Positions 49,201-58,039 of a stretch of DNA of 64,000 bases are shown piece by piece. The DNA comes from Ceratotherium simum simum. Its lineage: Eukaryota; Chordata; Mammalia; Perissodactyla; Rhinocerotidae. How positions within the stretch are numbered: the first letter of the stretch is position 1; each line of letters opens with the position of its first letter. A program made the position numbers and the translations under genes. The stretch spans positions 5,557,345 through 5,621,344 of the forward strand of contig NW_004454177.1 in assembly GCF_000283155.1 (NCBI RefSeq), read 5' to 3'. The notes beneath the pieces are model-generated. The model saw nothing but the letters and a program-made list of their open reading frames with translations, searched no databases and was not told where the DNA came from.

Positions 49201-51745
49201 AGGTTGACCCTCAGCTAACATCCAATGCCAATCCTCCTCTTTTTTGCTGAGGAAGACTGGCGCTGGGCTAACATCCATGCCCATCTTCCTCTACTTTATA
49301 TGGGATGCCACCACAACATGGCCGGACAAGCCGTGCGTCACTGGGCACCCGGGATCTGAACCCGTGAACCCCGGGCTGCCAAAGGGGAGCACGCGCACTT
49401 AACCACTACGCTACCGGGCCGGCCCCCAGGACTTTTATTCTTTTTTTTTTTTTTTTTATTTTCCCCCCAAAGCCCCGGTAGATAGTTGTATGTCGTAGCT
49501 GCACATTCTTGTAGTTGCTGTATATGGGACTCGGCCCCAGCATGGCTGGAGAAGCGGTGCGTAGGTGCGCACCTGGGATCTGAACCCGGGCCGCGAGCAG
49601 CGGAGCGCGTGCACTTAACCGCTAAGCCACGGGGCCGGCCCAGGACTTTTATTCTTAATGAAATAGAATCCACTGGAGGTTTTGGAGAAGAGAAGCATTG
49701 TGAACTGATGTATGTTTTAGAAGGATTATTCTGGCTTATGTGTTGAGAATAGGTGGTAAGGGACCATGTCAGAATCAGAGACCCTGGTTAAGTGACTTTA
49801 GTCATAATGTAGGTGAGAGAGGATGGTGTTGGTTTGGATCAGGGTGGTGGTGGTAGAGGTATGGGAAGTGGTTGTATTCTGATTATAGTTTGAAGGTAAA
49901 GCCAGAAGGATTTACTGATGGGTTGCATGTATATGCGAAAGAATGGGAGGAGTCAAGGCTAATTCCAAGGTTCTTGACTTGAGCCACTAGTAGAATAGAG
50001 GTGTCATTTTCTAATGTACAAGTTTATGGGTGGAATAAGTTTTAGGAGGAAGATCAGGAGCTGAGTTTGAATATATTAAGTTTGAAATACTTATTAAACA
50101 TCCAAGTGGAGATGTGGAGTAGGCAATTGGTTATATGGGTGTGGAGTTCAGAAGAGGGGTCTAGACTGGAGAAACAAGTTTAGGAGTCATCAGTGTAAAG
50201 AGACTGCTGAAGATATTTCCACCAGGGAATTGAGTGTAGAACGAGAATTCAAAGGACTGAGCCCTGGAGATTTTCAAGGTTGATAGATTGGGGAGATGAG
50301 GAGGAATTAGCAAAGGAGGCTGAGAGGGAATGTCCAGTGAGGTAGGAGGAAAACCAGGGAGTTCTATATCCTGGGAGCCAAGTGAAGAAAGTGTTTCAAG
50401 GAAAAGAAAATGATTAACTGTGTCAATTACTGCTGCATCAGGTCAAGCGAGATGAGAACTGAGAATTGATTATTGGATGATCTGGTAATGTGACGATCAT
50501 TAGTGACCTTGGCAACAGCAGCTTCAGTTGAATAGCGGGGATGAAAGCCTGAATGGGGTAGAGTCAAGAAAGAATATGAAGAGATATATTGGTGAAAGTG
50601 GGTGTAAACAACTCTTTCAAGGAGTTTTGCTGTGGAAGGAAGCAGAGAAAAAAGCCAATCGGTAGAAGGAGGTCTGTGTCCAGAGTTGCTTTTCTTTTTA
50701 AGACGGGAGAAATTATAGCACGTTTGTATGCTGATGGGAATGATCCAGTAGAAAAAAAGTTGATGCTGCAGGAGAGAGGGGAGGATTGCTGGAGCAACTC
50801 CAGGATCTAGTGCTCAAGTAGAGATGTTAGCCTTAGATAAAGGCAGGGAGAGTGTATCCATGAGAAGACTAATAAGGAAGGCCAAGTAGATGGGCCCAGA
50901 CACAGATGTGTGGGTAAATATGATGGGAGCTTGTGGAAGTTTCCTACTGACTGCTCCTCTGTTCCCAATGATGGGAGGAAGCAGGGTCGTCAGCTGAGAA
51001 TGAAGTGAGGAGGAGGTGTTAGAGGTTTGTGGAAAGAGGGAAAGTTATGAAGTAATTATCTAGGACAAAAGGAGGATGAATGGACTAGAGATATGGTATA
51101 TGCCGGGTAGTACTAATGGCCCACTTGAGGTTAGAAGTAATGAATACAAGTTTGAACAATGAAAATAAGAATAACGATAATAGTCGCTAATCTTGAATGA
51201 GCTCTCACAAAGTGCCAGGCACTGTGCTAAGTGATTTACATACATTGTCTCATTCAGTTCTCATTGCTGTTCTATGAAGTGCACGTATTTTTATTATTCC
51301 CATTTTACAGATGAGGAAGCTGTGGCTTAGAGATAAGTAACTTTACTCAAGGTCACACAGCCAGCAAGGGGTGGAGCTGGAATTGGAACTCAGGAAGTCT
51401 GACTCCTAGCTACAATCCTGCACATTCTGCTGTAGATAGGCACCTTTTCATGTGTGATGGGGTTTTAAAAAACATTCACCAAGGAAAAGGGATCCCTTAG
51501 GGTTTTGAAGCAGAAATTAGTGCAATAGACACTAATTATATTGAGGTCCTCTGATGCCACCTGGGAATTTAGGTGTGTTGAACCAGTGCCATTTCGCTGC
51601 TGATGTCTCCCCGAAGCTGAATTCCCTTTGGGGGATCCTAACATGCGGTCTTTGCCTAAGTTCTGACTGTGGCGTTATACTTCGTATGCATACCACAACT
51701 GCTGTTCTTCCCTTCCAGGATTCAGACTCTGAAGAGATATATTGA
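31137..51745 (+). CDS. MPZL3: MPZL3 (myelin protein zero-like 3), six coding exons
   Basis: Joined coding exons 31137-31209, 40602-40768, 43368-43578, 44903-45068, 46911-46971 and 51719-51745 give 705 nt, 234 aa. Human MPZL3 is 235 aa as I recall. All introns are GT-AG. Residues 1-31 form the signal peptide. An Ig V-type domain spans about 33-148, with disulfide Cys52-Cys128, core Trp68, the sequon N123 and DNGTFSC. One transmembrane helix covers about 155-179. A Lys/Arg/Ser-rich stretch follows, then an acidic patch and a cysteine cluster (CMARLCVRCAEC, Cys214, 219, 222, 225). The tail is DSDSEEIY. MPZL3 is linked to skin and hair (mouse rough coat) and to lipid metabolism, with a reported mitochondrial ferredoxin reductase partner (established knowledge). 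It is a tandem paralogue of MPZL2. The reading frame is intact. Confidence 0.97.
32515..33080 (-). mobile_element. L1M fragment split by a SINE, MPZL3 intron 1
   Basis: The antisense L1M 3' UTR (TTTATTGAGATATAATTTAC ... AATCATTACCACAATC) resumes after an inserted SINE with TCACCCCAAAGAGAAACTC and GGATTTGCCTACTCTGGACA. Confidence 0.8.
32641..32850 (+). mobile_element. ERE-type SINE nested in L1M
   Basis: The head GGGCTGGCCCCGTGGCTTAG is followed by B box GGTTCGGATCCC, with a shortened 3' part ending in (AAAT)n. Target-site duplication ATTTTAGAACA on both sides. It interrupts the older L1, so it is younger. Confidence 0.92.
33650..33848 (-). mobile_element. ERE-type SINE in MPZL3 intron 1 (antisense)
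   Basis: Reversed element ending ACGGGGCCGGCCC. Target-site duplication TACATCCATTGATTTTA at 33628 and 33849, 17 bp and identical, pointing to a fairly recent insertion. Confidence 0.93.
33850..34160 (-). mobile_element. L1M 3' fragment (antisense)
   Basis: The GAGAAGAGTGTACATGTATAA ... TGTAGAACATTACTGATACT module resembles the one at 7515-7845. Confidence 0.45.
34390..34690 (-). mobile_element. L2 fragment (antisense)
   Basis: GGGAAGACTTTGTGGAGGTA ... CACAGAGAGGAACATAAACA fits the antisense L2 pattern. Confidence 0.5.
34770..34960. repeat. Unclassified interspersed repeat, copy A
   Basis: It shares CTGGAGCCAGCTC, then AGCTTGAAAT-GCC-TGGTGGGA-TATT, in the same order with the stretch at 55505-55640. 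It is therefore an old dispersed repeat whose family I do not recall. Confidence 0.5.
35640..35860 (-). mobile_element. L2 fragment (antisense)
   Basis: ATATCCAAGTGCATGTATCT ... GGTGGAACTCTAAGGAACAC fits antisense L2. The preceding 34961-35639 shows no clear feature beyond low-level repeat-like sequence. Confidence 0.45.
35892..35914. repeat. (TG)n microsatellite
   Basis: About 11 TG units in MPZL3 intron 1. Confidence 0.9.
36006..36229. mobile_element. hAT-type MITE
   Basis: The ends CAGGGTTGGCAAACTTTTG and ATAGTTTGCTGACCTCTG are inverted repeats. The interior has GGGCCAGAAAATAAATATTT and AATAAAACTTTATTTATAAA. A common mammalian non-autonomous hAT element. Confidence 0.85.
36230..37160 (+). 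mobile_element. L2 3' region (sense)
   Basis: It shows the L2 order CTGTCACCACTTCCTGCTGG, TCCTGCATGATCTGCTTCCT, CTGCCTGGAATGCTCTCCCT and TCTCATAGCCACTCTC, then a terminal AACAGATGCCCAATAAGTAT. No intact ORF. Confidence 0.8.
37161..39240 (-). mobile_element. Antisense L2 fragments with a MIR-like insert
   Basis: Blocks such as GGATTTTATTCCGTAGCCC and GTTCCAGGCTGAGGAACAGC are antisense L2. At 38690-38950 a MIR/L2-end-like core (AAGTGAGGAAATTGAAGCTT) interrupts. Nothing coding. Confidence 0.5.
39430..39640 (+). mobile_element. MIR/L2-like ancient repeat
   Basis: CTAACATGCATTGAGCACGT ... GACCACAAAGCCAGCAAGTG is the common mammalian-wide repeat core. 39641-40200 shows no gene. Confidence 0.55.
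40218..40256. repeat. Imperfect (TG)n microsatellite
   Basis: Interrupted TGTG repeats about 350 bp upstream of MPZL3 exon 2. Confidence 0.85.
40602..40768 (+). CDS. MPZL3: MPZL3 coding exon 2 (first half of V domain)
   Basis: 167 nt between TTTGATTAG and GTAAGTGT. It ends phase 0 and carries Cys52 and Trp68. Same length and phase as MPZL2 exon 2. Confidence 0.97.
42125..42312 (+). mobile_element. L2 3' end
   Basis: GGCTGTAAATTCTGTGAGAG ... AGTGTCTAGCATAGAGTAGG ... ATATATGTTGAATGAAT is the classic L2 terminus. Confidence 0.8.
42690..42900 (+). mobile_element. MIR SINE
   Basis: CCACTTACTAGCTGTGTGCC followed by GTTGTTATGAGGCTCAAGTG. Confidence 0.8.
42907..43116. mobile_element. MER5A-like hAT MITE
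   Basis: Ends GGGTTTCTCAACTTTGGC and CCTGGTTGAGAACTACTG, with interior TGACAACCAAAAATGTCTC. It lies just upstream of MPZL3 exon 3. Confidence 0.85.
43368..43578 (+). CDS. MPZL3: MPZL3 coding exon 3 (second half of V domain)
   Basis: 211 nt between CTTTCTTAG and GTAAGCTA. It ends phase 1 and carries DNGTFSC with Cys128. Same length and phase as MPZL2 exon 3. Confidence 0.97.
44225..44830 (+). mobile_element. L1M 3' UTR-type fragment (sense)
   Basis: The module TGATCCAGTAATTCCATTTT ... AATTGGAAACAACTTGAATG ... GATAGATTCAATAAATTATT is L1-like. Non-coding. Confidence 0.6.
44903..45068 (+). CDS. MPZL3: MPZL3 coding exon 4 (transmembrane and basic tail)
   Basis: 166 nt between CTCCTCTAG and GTAAGTCC. 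It ends phase 2 and encodes the membrane helix and the KKRSKSSYKKSS stretch. Confidence 0.97.
45711..45742. repeat. (TG)n microsatellite
   Basis: Short TGTG run with interruptions in MPZL3 intron 4. The surrounding 200-codon open frame (45510-46112) has no homology I recognise and spans this repeat and L2 DNA, so it is not called as a gene. Confidence 0.8.
45870..46330 (+). mobile_element. L2 3' region (sense)
   Basis: CTGGAATTCCCTCCATCCC ... TATCCCCAGCCCAGCACAAT matches the L2 3' UTR order. Confidence 0.75.
46362..46613 (-). mobile_element. ERE-type SINE in MPZL3 intron 4 (antisense)
   Basis: Reversed older-subfamily element ending CATCAGGGCTGGCTCC. Target-site duplication CCTATTTATT on both sides. 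Confidence 0.85.
46618..46870 (+). mobile_element. MIR/L2-like ancient repeat
   Basis: CTATGTGCCGGGCACTGTGG ... GATGAGGAAACAGGCTCTTG. It ends about 40 bp before MPZL3 exon 5. Confidence 0.65.
46911..46971 (+). CDS. MPZL3: MPZL3 coding exon 5 (acidic patch and cysteine cluster)
   Basis: 61 nt between TTTCTACAG and GTAAGCCC. It ends phase 0 and encodes TDQEEDDCMARLCVRCAECL. Confidence 0.96.
47830..48424 (-). mobile_element. L2 LINE, distal part (antisense), split
   Basis: Antisense L2, with GCATCTGTCACATGCCAGAT and CCTCAAAGGACTTTCATTC, runs to CCTGGACTTTTATTCTT at 48412. It resumes after the nested insertions at 49641 with the same GGACTTTTATTCTT string. Confidence 0.7.
48578..48834 (-). mobile_element. 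ERE-type SINE (antisense, older type)
   Basis: Reversed element ending CCATCAGGGCTGGC. It lies at the boundary of an L1 fragment inside the split L2. Confidence 0.85.
48843..49180 (-). mobile_element. L1MA-type 3' UTR fragment (antisense)
   Basis: Complement of the same L1 3' end seen at 7862-8303: TTAGGTGCACAACATAATGA, ACTATAGTTGCCATGTTGTA and AACTGGAAGTTTGTACCTTT. Confidence 0.8.
49186..49425 (-). mobile_element. ERE-type SINE (antisense)
   Basis: Reversed element ending ACGCTACCGGGCCGGCCCC. Second of three stacked EREs in this intron. Confidence 0.9.
49442..49640 (-). mobile_element. ERE-type SINE (antisense, young head)
   Basis: Reversed element ending CCACGGGGCCGGCCC. Identical target-site duplication CAGGACTTTTATTCTT at about 49426 and 49641. 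Confidence 0.92.
49641..51150 (-). mobile_element. L2 LINE with readable RT-domain remnant (antisense)
   Basis: About 1.5 kb of antisense L2. Around 50564-50797 the complement translates to an L2 ORF2 reverse-transcriptase block (TGSFPSAYKRAIISPVLK). This supports the L2 call for the whole stretch. Frame breaks make it inert. Confidence 0.85.
51180..51440 (+). mobile_element. MIR/L2-like ancient repeat
   Basis: GTGCCAGGCACTGTGCTAAG ... AAGGTCACACAGCCAGCAAG. It lies 280 bp upstream of MPZL3 exon 6. Confidence 0.7.
51719..51745 (+). CDS. MPZL3: MPZL3 coding exon 6 (C terminus)
   Basis: 27 nt after CCCTTCCAG encode DSDSEEIY and TGA. The exon continues as 3' UTR. Confidence 0.95.
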   Translation, partial: DSDSEEIY

Positions 51746-53514
51746 TGAAAGTCTGCATGGTATAAGAAGAGTCACCTAATAACAGAAAACATTCCATTCC
51801 ACTGGCAGCTAAAACCTCTCAGAGAAGTGGAGCTGGCCTGGACAGCAGTGATGGAGGGTTCTGGAAGTCATCAGTAAAGACTTTAGGAGCCACTTATTTA
51901 TTGAAGAAATGTTCCTTTTGTATTTATAAACTGTTCAGAAACTCTCTGAAGAGACTCATAACTACCCCCTTTTAATAACTTATACTCTAATTGAATGAAA
52001 GGATTCTTTTCCTGAATAGAAAGATACATTTTTTTCACCTTTGCTCTTGAATGTATTACGTGTTTTCTTCCAGTTATTTGAGGGAGAATCTTAATGTTGG
52101 CCATTCTGTTGATGCCAAAATATTTTTCTTTTTAATGAAATGGAGACTAATTTTCCGATGTGCTAACAGTCAAAATGTTTGTTTGGGATAAGTGTTCTTT
52201 GTTTTTTGCTCCATGAACGTTTTCAGCTGTGAGTTAGCACACGGCATATATAGCACACAGTATATGGTTTAATTATCTCATCATCAATTGTGTTTGGGTA
52301 ACTTGGAGTGTATAACCCTAATTTCCTTAGAGTAGGTAGGATCAAGAGTCAATGGTTTGCTTTGACTGGGTTTTTAAAGTATTAAAGTATCATCAATTTG
52401 CAGTTAAGCAGAAGAATGGTGAGGTAGAGGGATTCCTTTCTTTTGTCTTGCTAGGTGTCATTTGTTATTTTACTTTCTTACAGCTGACTGCTTTATGGCT
52501 TCCTTCTTGACTTTTCAAGTCAGAGGCAAGAAAAACTCTGGAAAGGTTTTTGGTGGGAATGTATAGTTTATTTTACCAGTTATTTGCAATGAAATCATCT
52601 TTTAACCTGTGTTATTCTTCAAAATGTTTTTGATTTCTAAAATGGACCAAATATGAGTGAACTAAGATATTGACAAACTGTTTTTGCATAATATTTGAGA
52701 TCAGGAAGTGAGGTTGTGCATAGCCTATACTTCTCCCTTCTGTTCTCTCGATGCCTTATATCAGCTTCCTCCATTCTCCTGTAGCAACTTATTTCAAATT
52801 TTAGTTTACATGGGATTTTCCATAAGCCATTCAGAAATATGTATGACATGTCAGAGGAAGGATGGACAGTGTAGTCCTCTGTGATAGAGTTCACTTCTCA
52901 TATATAAGAGACAAAAATTTTACCCTCCTCTCATCTCTGTTTTTTTCAACAGGATAGCCCTTTTCCATGGGTCTTCACTAGGTGGCTCAAGAGATTTCCA
53001 TGTATAGCATTATACACTGTAATATGCTTATAAAAGAATCACTTTTATATTTTTTGCCAAGATCTATTTTTAAAAATTTGGGTTGTTAGATCTATCTCAT
53101 AGATTTGGCCTGGCCTCTTTGTTGTCCTAGTCTATAGATTAGAGTCTGGTTAGTTAATAGACCTTTTGATTTACCTCTGTGAGGTAAGTAGAAGAGGCAA
53201 AGGCAAAATTAGCAGTTTATATTTCCCGTGGTTAAACCTCACAGTTTTGGTCTACTTGTTAAATATGTGGTTGTCTGGGGCTGAGCTAGTGAGACAATTT
53301 CTGACACCTCACCAGAGAGAAGGAAGCAGTTTGAGCAAGAGTAAATAATTTGGGGTCTAGGAGATTTGAAGATAAAGATATAATTGTGAGGCAGACTTTT
53401 TATGGGTCTTCCTTTCTCTGAGAAAGAAATGATGTTACAAGAATCCAGTTAAAGCCACATCCCATTAAATGAGGAACAAGTTTTTGGCTAGGTTTTCATG
53501 TTTTTTTCCCCCAC

Positions 53515-54010
53515 TTTTTTATCGTGGTAAAAAATACATACCATTAAATTTACCATCTTAACCATTTTAAATGTACAGTTCATCAGTGTTAAGTATACTC
53601 ACATTGTTGTGCAACAGATCTCCAGAACATTTTCATCTTGCAAATCTAAAATTCTATACCCATTAAACAACAGCTACCCTGCTTTTATTTATTTTAAAAT
53701 CATTCCCTTTCTTCTGTTTCCTTTGGATTTGATTTGCTCCTCTTTTTCTAACTTCTTAAAGTAGAAGCCTAGATCATTTGTTTTACATCTTTTTTCCTTT
53801 TTTTTAAAATTGAGGTAACATTGGTTTATAACATTATATGGATTTCAGGTGTACATCATTATATTTCAGTTTCTGTGTAGACATCATGTTCACCACCCAA
53901 AGACTAATTACCATCCATCACTACACACATGTGCCCTGTCACCCCTTTCGCCTTCCTCCCTCCCCACTTCCCCTCTGGTAGCCACCAATCTGATCTCTGT
54001 ATCTCTGTGT
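53515..54010 (-). mobile_element. Two L1 3' UTR fragments (antisense) in MPZL3 3' UTR
   Basis: 53515-53685 (ATCGTGGTAAAAAATACATA ... TTGTTGTGCAACAGATCTCC) and 53795-54010 (ATTGAGGTAACATTGGTTTA ... GGTAGCCACCAATCTGATCT) are antisense L1M-type ends. About 100 bp of other sequence separates them. Confidence 0.65.
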
Positions 54011-54782
54011 TTGTTTGTTGTTGTTGGCTAGGTTTTCTTGTAATTTCTTTTCAGACATGTTATGAGGATTAATCCGGTGTAGTATGTTTGTCACTTTAGG
54101 TAAACGGTGCTATGTGAACAATTAGTTGTGTTATTTTGTAGCCTTGATCATAATTTGAACTAGTCCTTTCCTTTTTAAATGACTGAACACTAGAGTCCTT
54201 CATGGTAAGAGAGTAAATTGATAATTTCCTCTGCTCCATGGGTTTGTGGTCATATCACAGTCATAAAGCTGCAATCAGTTTCCTTCTGCATCCCTTATAT
54301 TGAAGTCTGGATTACAGCTTTTTTTTCTTCAAAGAAGCACAAAGCAGTGTTTGGACACCTGCCTTCTTTAATGATGGAAAGAAGATAAAGTATTTTTTTT
54401 TTTTTTTAACCTACTGTTTAATACCTTCTTAGGTGCTGTTCTCTCTCCTTTTTTCTTTTTGCTCCTCCATAAGTTCTTACCACACTGTATGGAGACGAGC
54501 CTTGTCTAGCAAGAGAATTTAATTCTGAAAGCTTCAGAAGGGGTTAAAAGCCTTTCAGAATTTTTCTTTGGCTGCTGAAGTCTTTACTTGTGGTTACATT
54601 ACCTTATGAGTTTTGTGCATTAAGCTCTTAATTCTGTTACCAAATGTGAACTTATAAAATGCTTTGTGTTTTCTATGTGGCCTGTTACCTCTGGCTCCTT
54701 GGGGAACAATCTTAGTTCTCTGCAGCTCCCAAATTGTGCTTCAAGAGGGAATGTTGCATGTCCCTGTTTAAAAATATTCTGG

Positions 54783-55045
54783 GTGCCGGCTTTGTGGCCT
54801 ATTGGGTAAGTTCAGTGCACTCTGCGCTTCAGTGGCCTGGGTTCGGTTCCTGGGCGTGGACCTACCCCACTTGTTGGTGGCCATGCTGTGGTGGCAACTC
54901 ACATGCAAAACAGACGAAGACTGGCACAGGTGTAATCTCAGGGCGAATCTTCCTCAGGCAAAAAGAGGAAGACTGGCAACAGATGTTAGCTGAGGGTGAA
55001 TCTTCCTCAGCAAAAAAAAAAAATAATAAATAAAATAAAGGGAAG
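54783..55045 (+). mobile_element. Older ERE-type SINE in MPZL3 3' UTR (sense)
   Basis: The head GGTGCCGGCTTTGTGGCCTA is followed by B box GGTTCGGTTCC and the duplicated TCTTCCTCAG module. Approximate target-site duplication AAATATTCTGG / AAAAATTCTGG. Confidence 0.85.
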
Positions 55046-55352
55046 ATTTAAAAAAAAATTCTGGAGGCCAAATCCTGAATCTGAATGTTCTATTGTGTCA
55101 CTCAGTTATGGTTCCAAAGGGCAACCGTATGAGGGCCCATAGGGAGTGGACCAAGACTTTCATTTAATTGCAGGACTTGAAGCTTTGCTGCCAGAAGAGG
55201 CAGCTCCATTCCTTTGACCCCAGTGTTGGACTGTTGGACTGTTAACTGCTGTGTTTCACTGTTTGTTTTTTGTTTTTTTAGTAAGAAGGTGTGCACTGTT
55301 GGGCTATGTGCACAGACGTTGTAGCTCTTGATATCTTTACCACATCATAGTT

Positions 55353-55358
55353 AATAAA
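55353..55358 (+). terminator. MPZL3: MPZL3 poly(A) signal
   Basis: AATAAA in a TTAATAAACTTCTTTGC context, followed by a T/G-rich stretch. Confidence 0.5.
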
Positions 55359-55504
55359 CTTCTTTGCACTTTCTGGCTACTTTTTGGTGTATATCTTACA
55401 TATAAGTTGAGAGCTGTCAAATGAAAGGGGAGGTTTGTGGTTTTCAGTATCAAGCAGGCACTCATCTCTGAGCTGTACCCCAGCAAGCACCTGCATAGAT
55501 TCTG

Positions 55505-55640
55505 GTGCACTGGAGCCAGCTCACACAGCAAGAGCTGATTGTTAAATTTTTAGGAATTTTGCAAGCCAATTGTTAAACTGTTGGCAGCTTGAAATAGGCC
55601 GTGGTGGGAGTATTTGTGTAAATTGCTGGCTTACCACACA
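55505..55640. repeat. Unclassified interspersed repeat, copy B
   Basis: Related to the stretch at 34770-34960 (shared CTGGAGCCAGCTC and the TTGAAATAGGCCGTGGTGGG block). Old dispersed repeat. Confidence 0.5.
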
Positions 55641-56168
55641 CTATGCTGCTTAGTTCTTGAGAAGAGCAAGCATTCAAATACTTTTCAAATGTTACAGGAC
55701 AACTTCCAAAAAACAAGGGTCCCATGTGTAGGTCAAGCCAATCCAGCCAAGGTTGAAGGTGTGTACACTGAGAACACTTATTTTGAAGTGGTGACTTAAA
55801 AGCAAAAGATACCTTGAAGTGAAGAAGCCTTGAGTTCCTATCTAGAATGTCCAAGTCACTCAAGGTATTCTCTGGAGGAATAAAATGCTACCTGTATTCT
55901 GGAAATGCTGATATCACATGGTCAGAGGAAATCGACATGTCTAGGTGGTGAGTTGGAAGACTGGGCAGGCATCACTTTGGAGCAGGGATTGGGTGATTGC
56001 CTGGCTATATTGCATCTCTATGTTGAGAGAAAAAAATAAGGGAGGTTGCTCTATTTTAAACACAGAGCAAAATGTTTTGTGTCAATCTTAAATTTATTGT
56101 ATTTTATTTGCATGAGTCTGATTTCTTTCTCAGCAAGTGTTTGCCTGATGCCATTCAAGATCCCCCCC

Positions 56169-56268
56169 NNNNNNNNNNNNNNNNNNNNNNNNNNNNNNNN
56201 NNNNNNNNNNNNNNNNNNNNNNNNNNNNNNNNNNNNNNNNNNNNNNNNNNNNNNNNNNNNNNNNNNNN
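56169..56268. other. Assembly gap of 100 N
   Basis: Exactly 100 N bases, the usual placeholder for a gap of unknown size, flanked by C runs (seven C before, five after). Confidence 0.99.
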
Positions 56269-56454
56269 CCCCCAGAGAGCTTGTGTTCTAGAAGGGGAGA
56301 TGACACCATGGAGGTCTGGAATATGAGGCTTTCCTCAGTAAGCTGAATTTATCACCACTTTTTAGAATGAAAGTGTAAATAAAAATTGGGTAATGGGCCA
56401 GATACTGAAACGAGAACCTTGATTTAGAGGTTCCTGTTTGTGTCTCTGCAGCCA

Positions 56455-56587
56455 CCTCGGAAGGCACGCATATGGTTTGCTCTGAGCCTGACCTTCTGTG
56501 CTGGCAGAAGTCTCTTCAGTTGGACTTGGAAACTGCAGTTGTGAGAGAGTTCAGTGCATTGCTTCTCCTGAGAGCGCCTCATCCTGG
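56455..56587 (+). other. JAML: Candidate JAML 5' untranslated exon
   Basis: A G/C-richer block ends in a strong donor (ATCCTGG|GTAAGCAA, GT at 56588). It lies on the JAML strand about 4.4 kb upstream of the signal-peptide exon, whose own acceptor (TTTTAAG at 61034) requires an upstream exon. Whether this block is that exon is a guess from splice signal and position. Confidence 0.35.
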
Positions 56588-56826
56588 GTAAGCAATTGCT
56601 TTGTATTTCTTAAGCAGTGACTTAAACTTTCCTCACTTAGAAGAAGGCTGGTTCTGAAGGTTGTAATTTAGTGGCAATCCTTTTGGAGTGTGAGGCCACA
56701 ATCGCAGAACTCTCAACCTCTACAGGAGGGCTGTCATTAGGTAGTCTAGTAGGTGCAGTTTTTCTTTCTGTAGTGTAGAGTAACTTATGTTAAGATCCTC
56801 AGAGAAGAGAGGAGTAAGGCTTGCTC

Positions 56827-56853
56827 TTAATAAAAGAGTAAATGATGATGATG
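56827..56853. repeat. (GAT)n microsatellite
   Basis: Seven to eight GAT/ATG units. Confidence 0.9.
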
Positions 56854-57883
56854 ATGATGATAAGGCTTTAGCTTTTAAGTTGCCTGTGGCTTTAGGTAGA
56901 GCTGTGGCTAACTGTCCTGGAACTCATGGCAGGACTGTTCCTTCACTGTTTCTCTTCTCCCAATCCTAGACAGGGCAATATTTAATTTTAAGAAGTCAGG
57001 AACTTTAACCTCCCAAGAGAGCTAGGCTACTTGTCACACCCTCTGCATAGCCCTGATCTCATGAAAGAGTGATGTAGGATGGTGTAGGTATAACCCAATC
57101 TGAAGGAGGGAGCAGGAGTAAAGACTTCTAAGGTCCCCTTCAAGTAGAGGGTTGACCAACGTAACCTAGACTGTGTTACAAGGAGCCATGTAACCTACCA
57201 GTCTGCATTTAATAATGGTCTTGGAAGGAAAAAGAGGGATGCATTTTAAGAGGTTCGTGCTTTGGTGTGGTTATGTGGACTCATACCTAAAATCACCTGA
57301 GATCCTGGAGTTACACAGCCATGTGTAAAGTGGAAGGACTTAGCATTACGAGTGGAGCAGGCTGTGTGAGTAAGGGAAGGTGTGCACTTGTCTGTTTGTT
57401 CAGTAATAGGCGGTCCTTACCAGGGGCAAACACTTTGACTGAGAGACAGCATCTCTCCTTTATTTTGTCTTGTAATATGGTAATATTTGGGGGTCATTTT
57501 CACATCCTGTGTAGTAATCTCATTGTCATGAGTCTCTTTTCTGAAGTTTTTTTTGGTCATAATTGTGCCAAGGATAACAGTTCCTCTACACTATTAATAA
57601 TAGGAAAGATGATCCTGAGAGTTACAACTTCCCAGGAGCTATGGAAGATATTTGCCAGGAATTATATTGTGAAAGAGCCATGAGCTCATCTTAAAATGTT
57701 TTGCTGACTTATGAGATAATTAACCATGCAGAATTATCTCAAGAACATCTGCTGAGGAGATATATCAGTATCTGGAGAAGGAAGCGGGGTAGAAAGCGAG
57801 AATTTAAATGTAGTCTATTGTTATCAAGGAGCTTAAGGTGCATCTGAATGCTTTGGTTGGATTTTTAAAGACTGAGATTCATT

Positions 57884-57921
57884 TTATATATATATATAAA
57901 ATACAGAATTTTATTAATCAG

Positions 57922-57957
<36 letters not shown>
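57884..57957. repeat. (TA)n microsatellite, two blocks
   Basis: A short and a longer TA run separated by about 25 bp. The whole is close to self-complementary. Confidence 0.9.
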
Positions 57958-57960
<3 letters not shown>

Positions 57961-58039
57961 AATTTCTGAATATTTGCCAACTAACTAGGACATTGAAACT
58001 TGACTAGAGTGTTGTTGGCCCTGGTAGGTATTGTTAACT

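Larger units (their letters stand above)
51746..55375 (+). other. MPZL3: Probable MPZL3 3' UTR
   Basis: No acceptor-bounded coding sequence follows the stop, and the first strong poly(A) context is TTAATAAACTTC (AATAAA 55353-55358). The UTR would be about 3.6 kb and include antisense L1 pieces (53515-53685, 53795-54010) and a SINE (54783-55045). An earlier cleavage site cannot be excluded. Confidence 0.5.

Noticed and set aside
46046..56326. ORFs reading through the N run at 56169-56268
   Set aside because: Artefact of translating an assembly gap.
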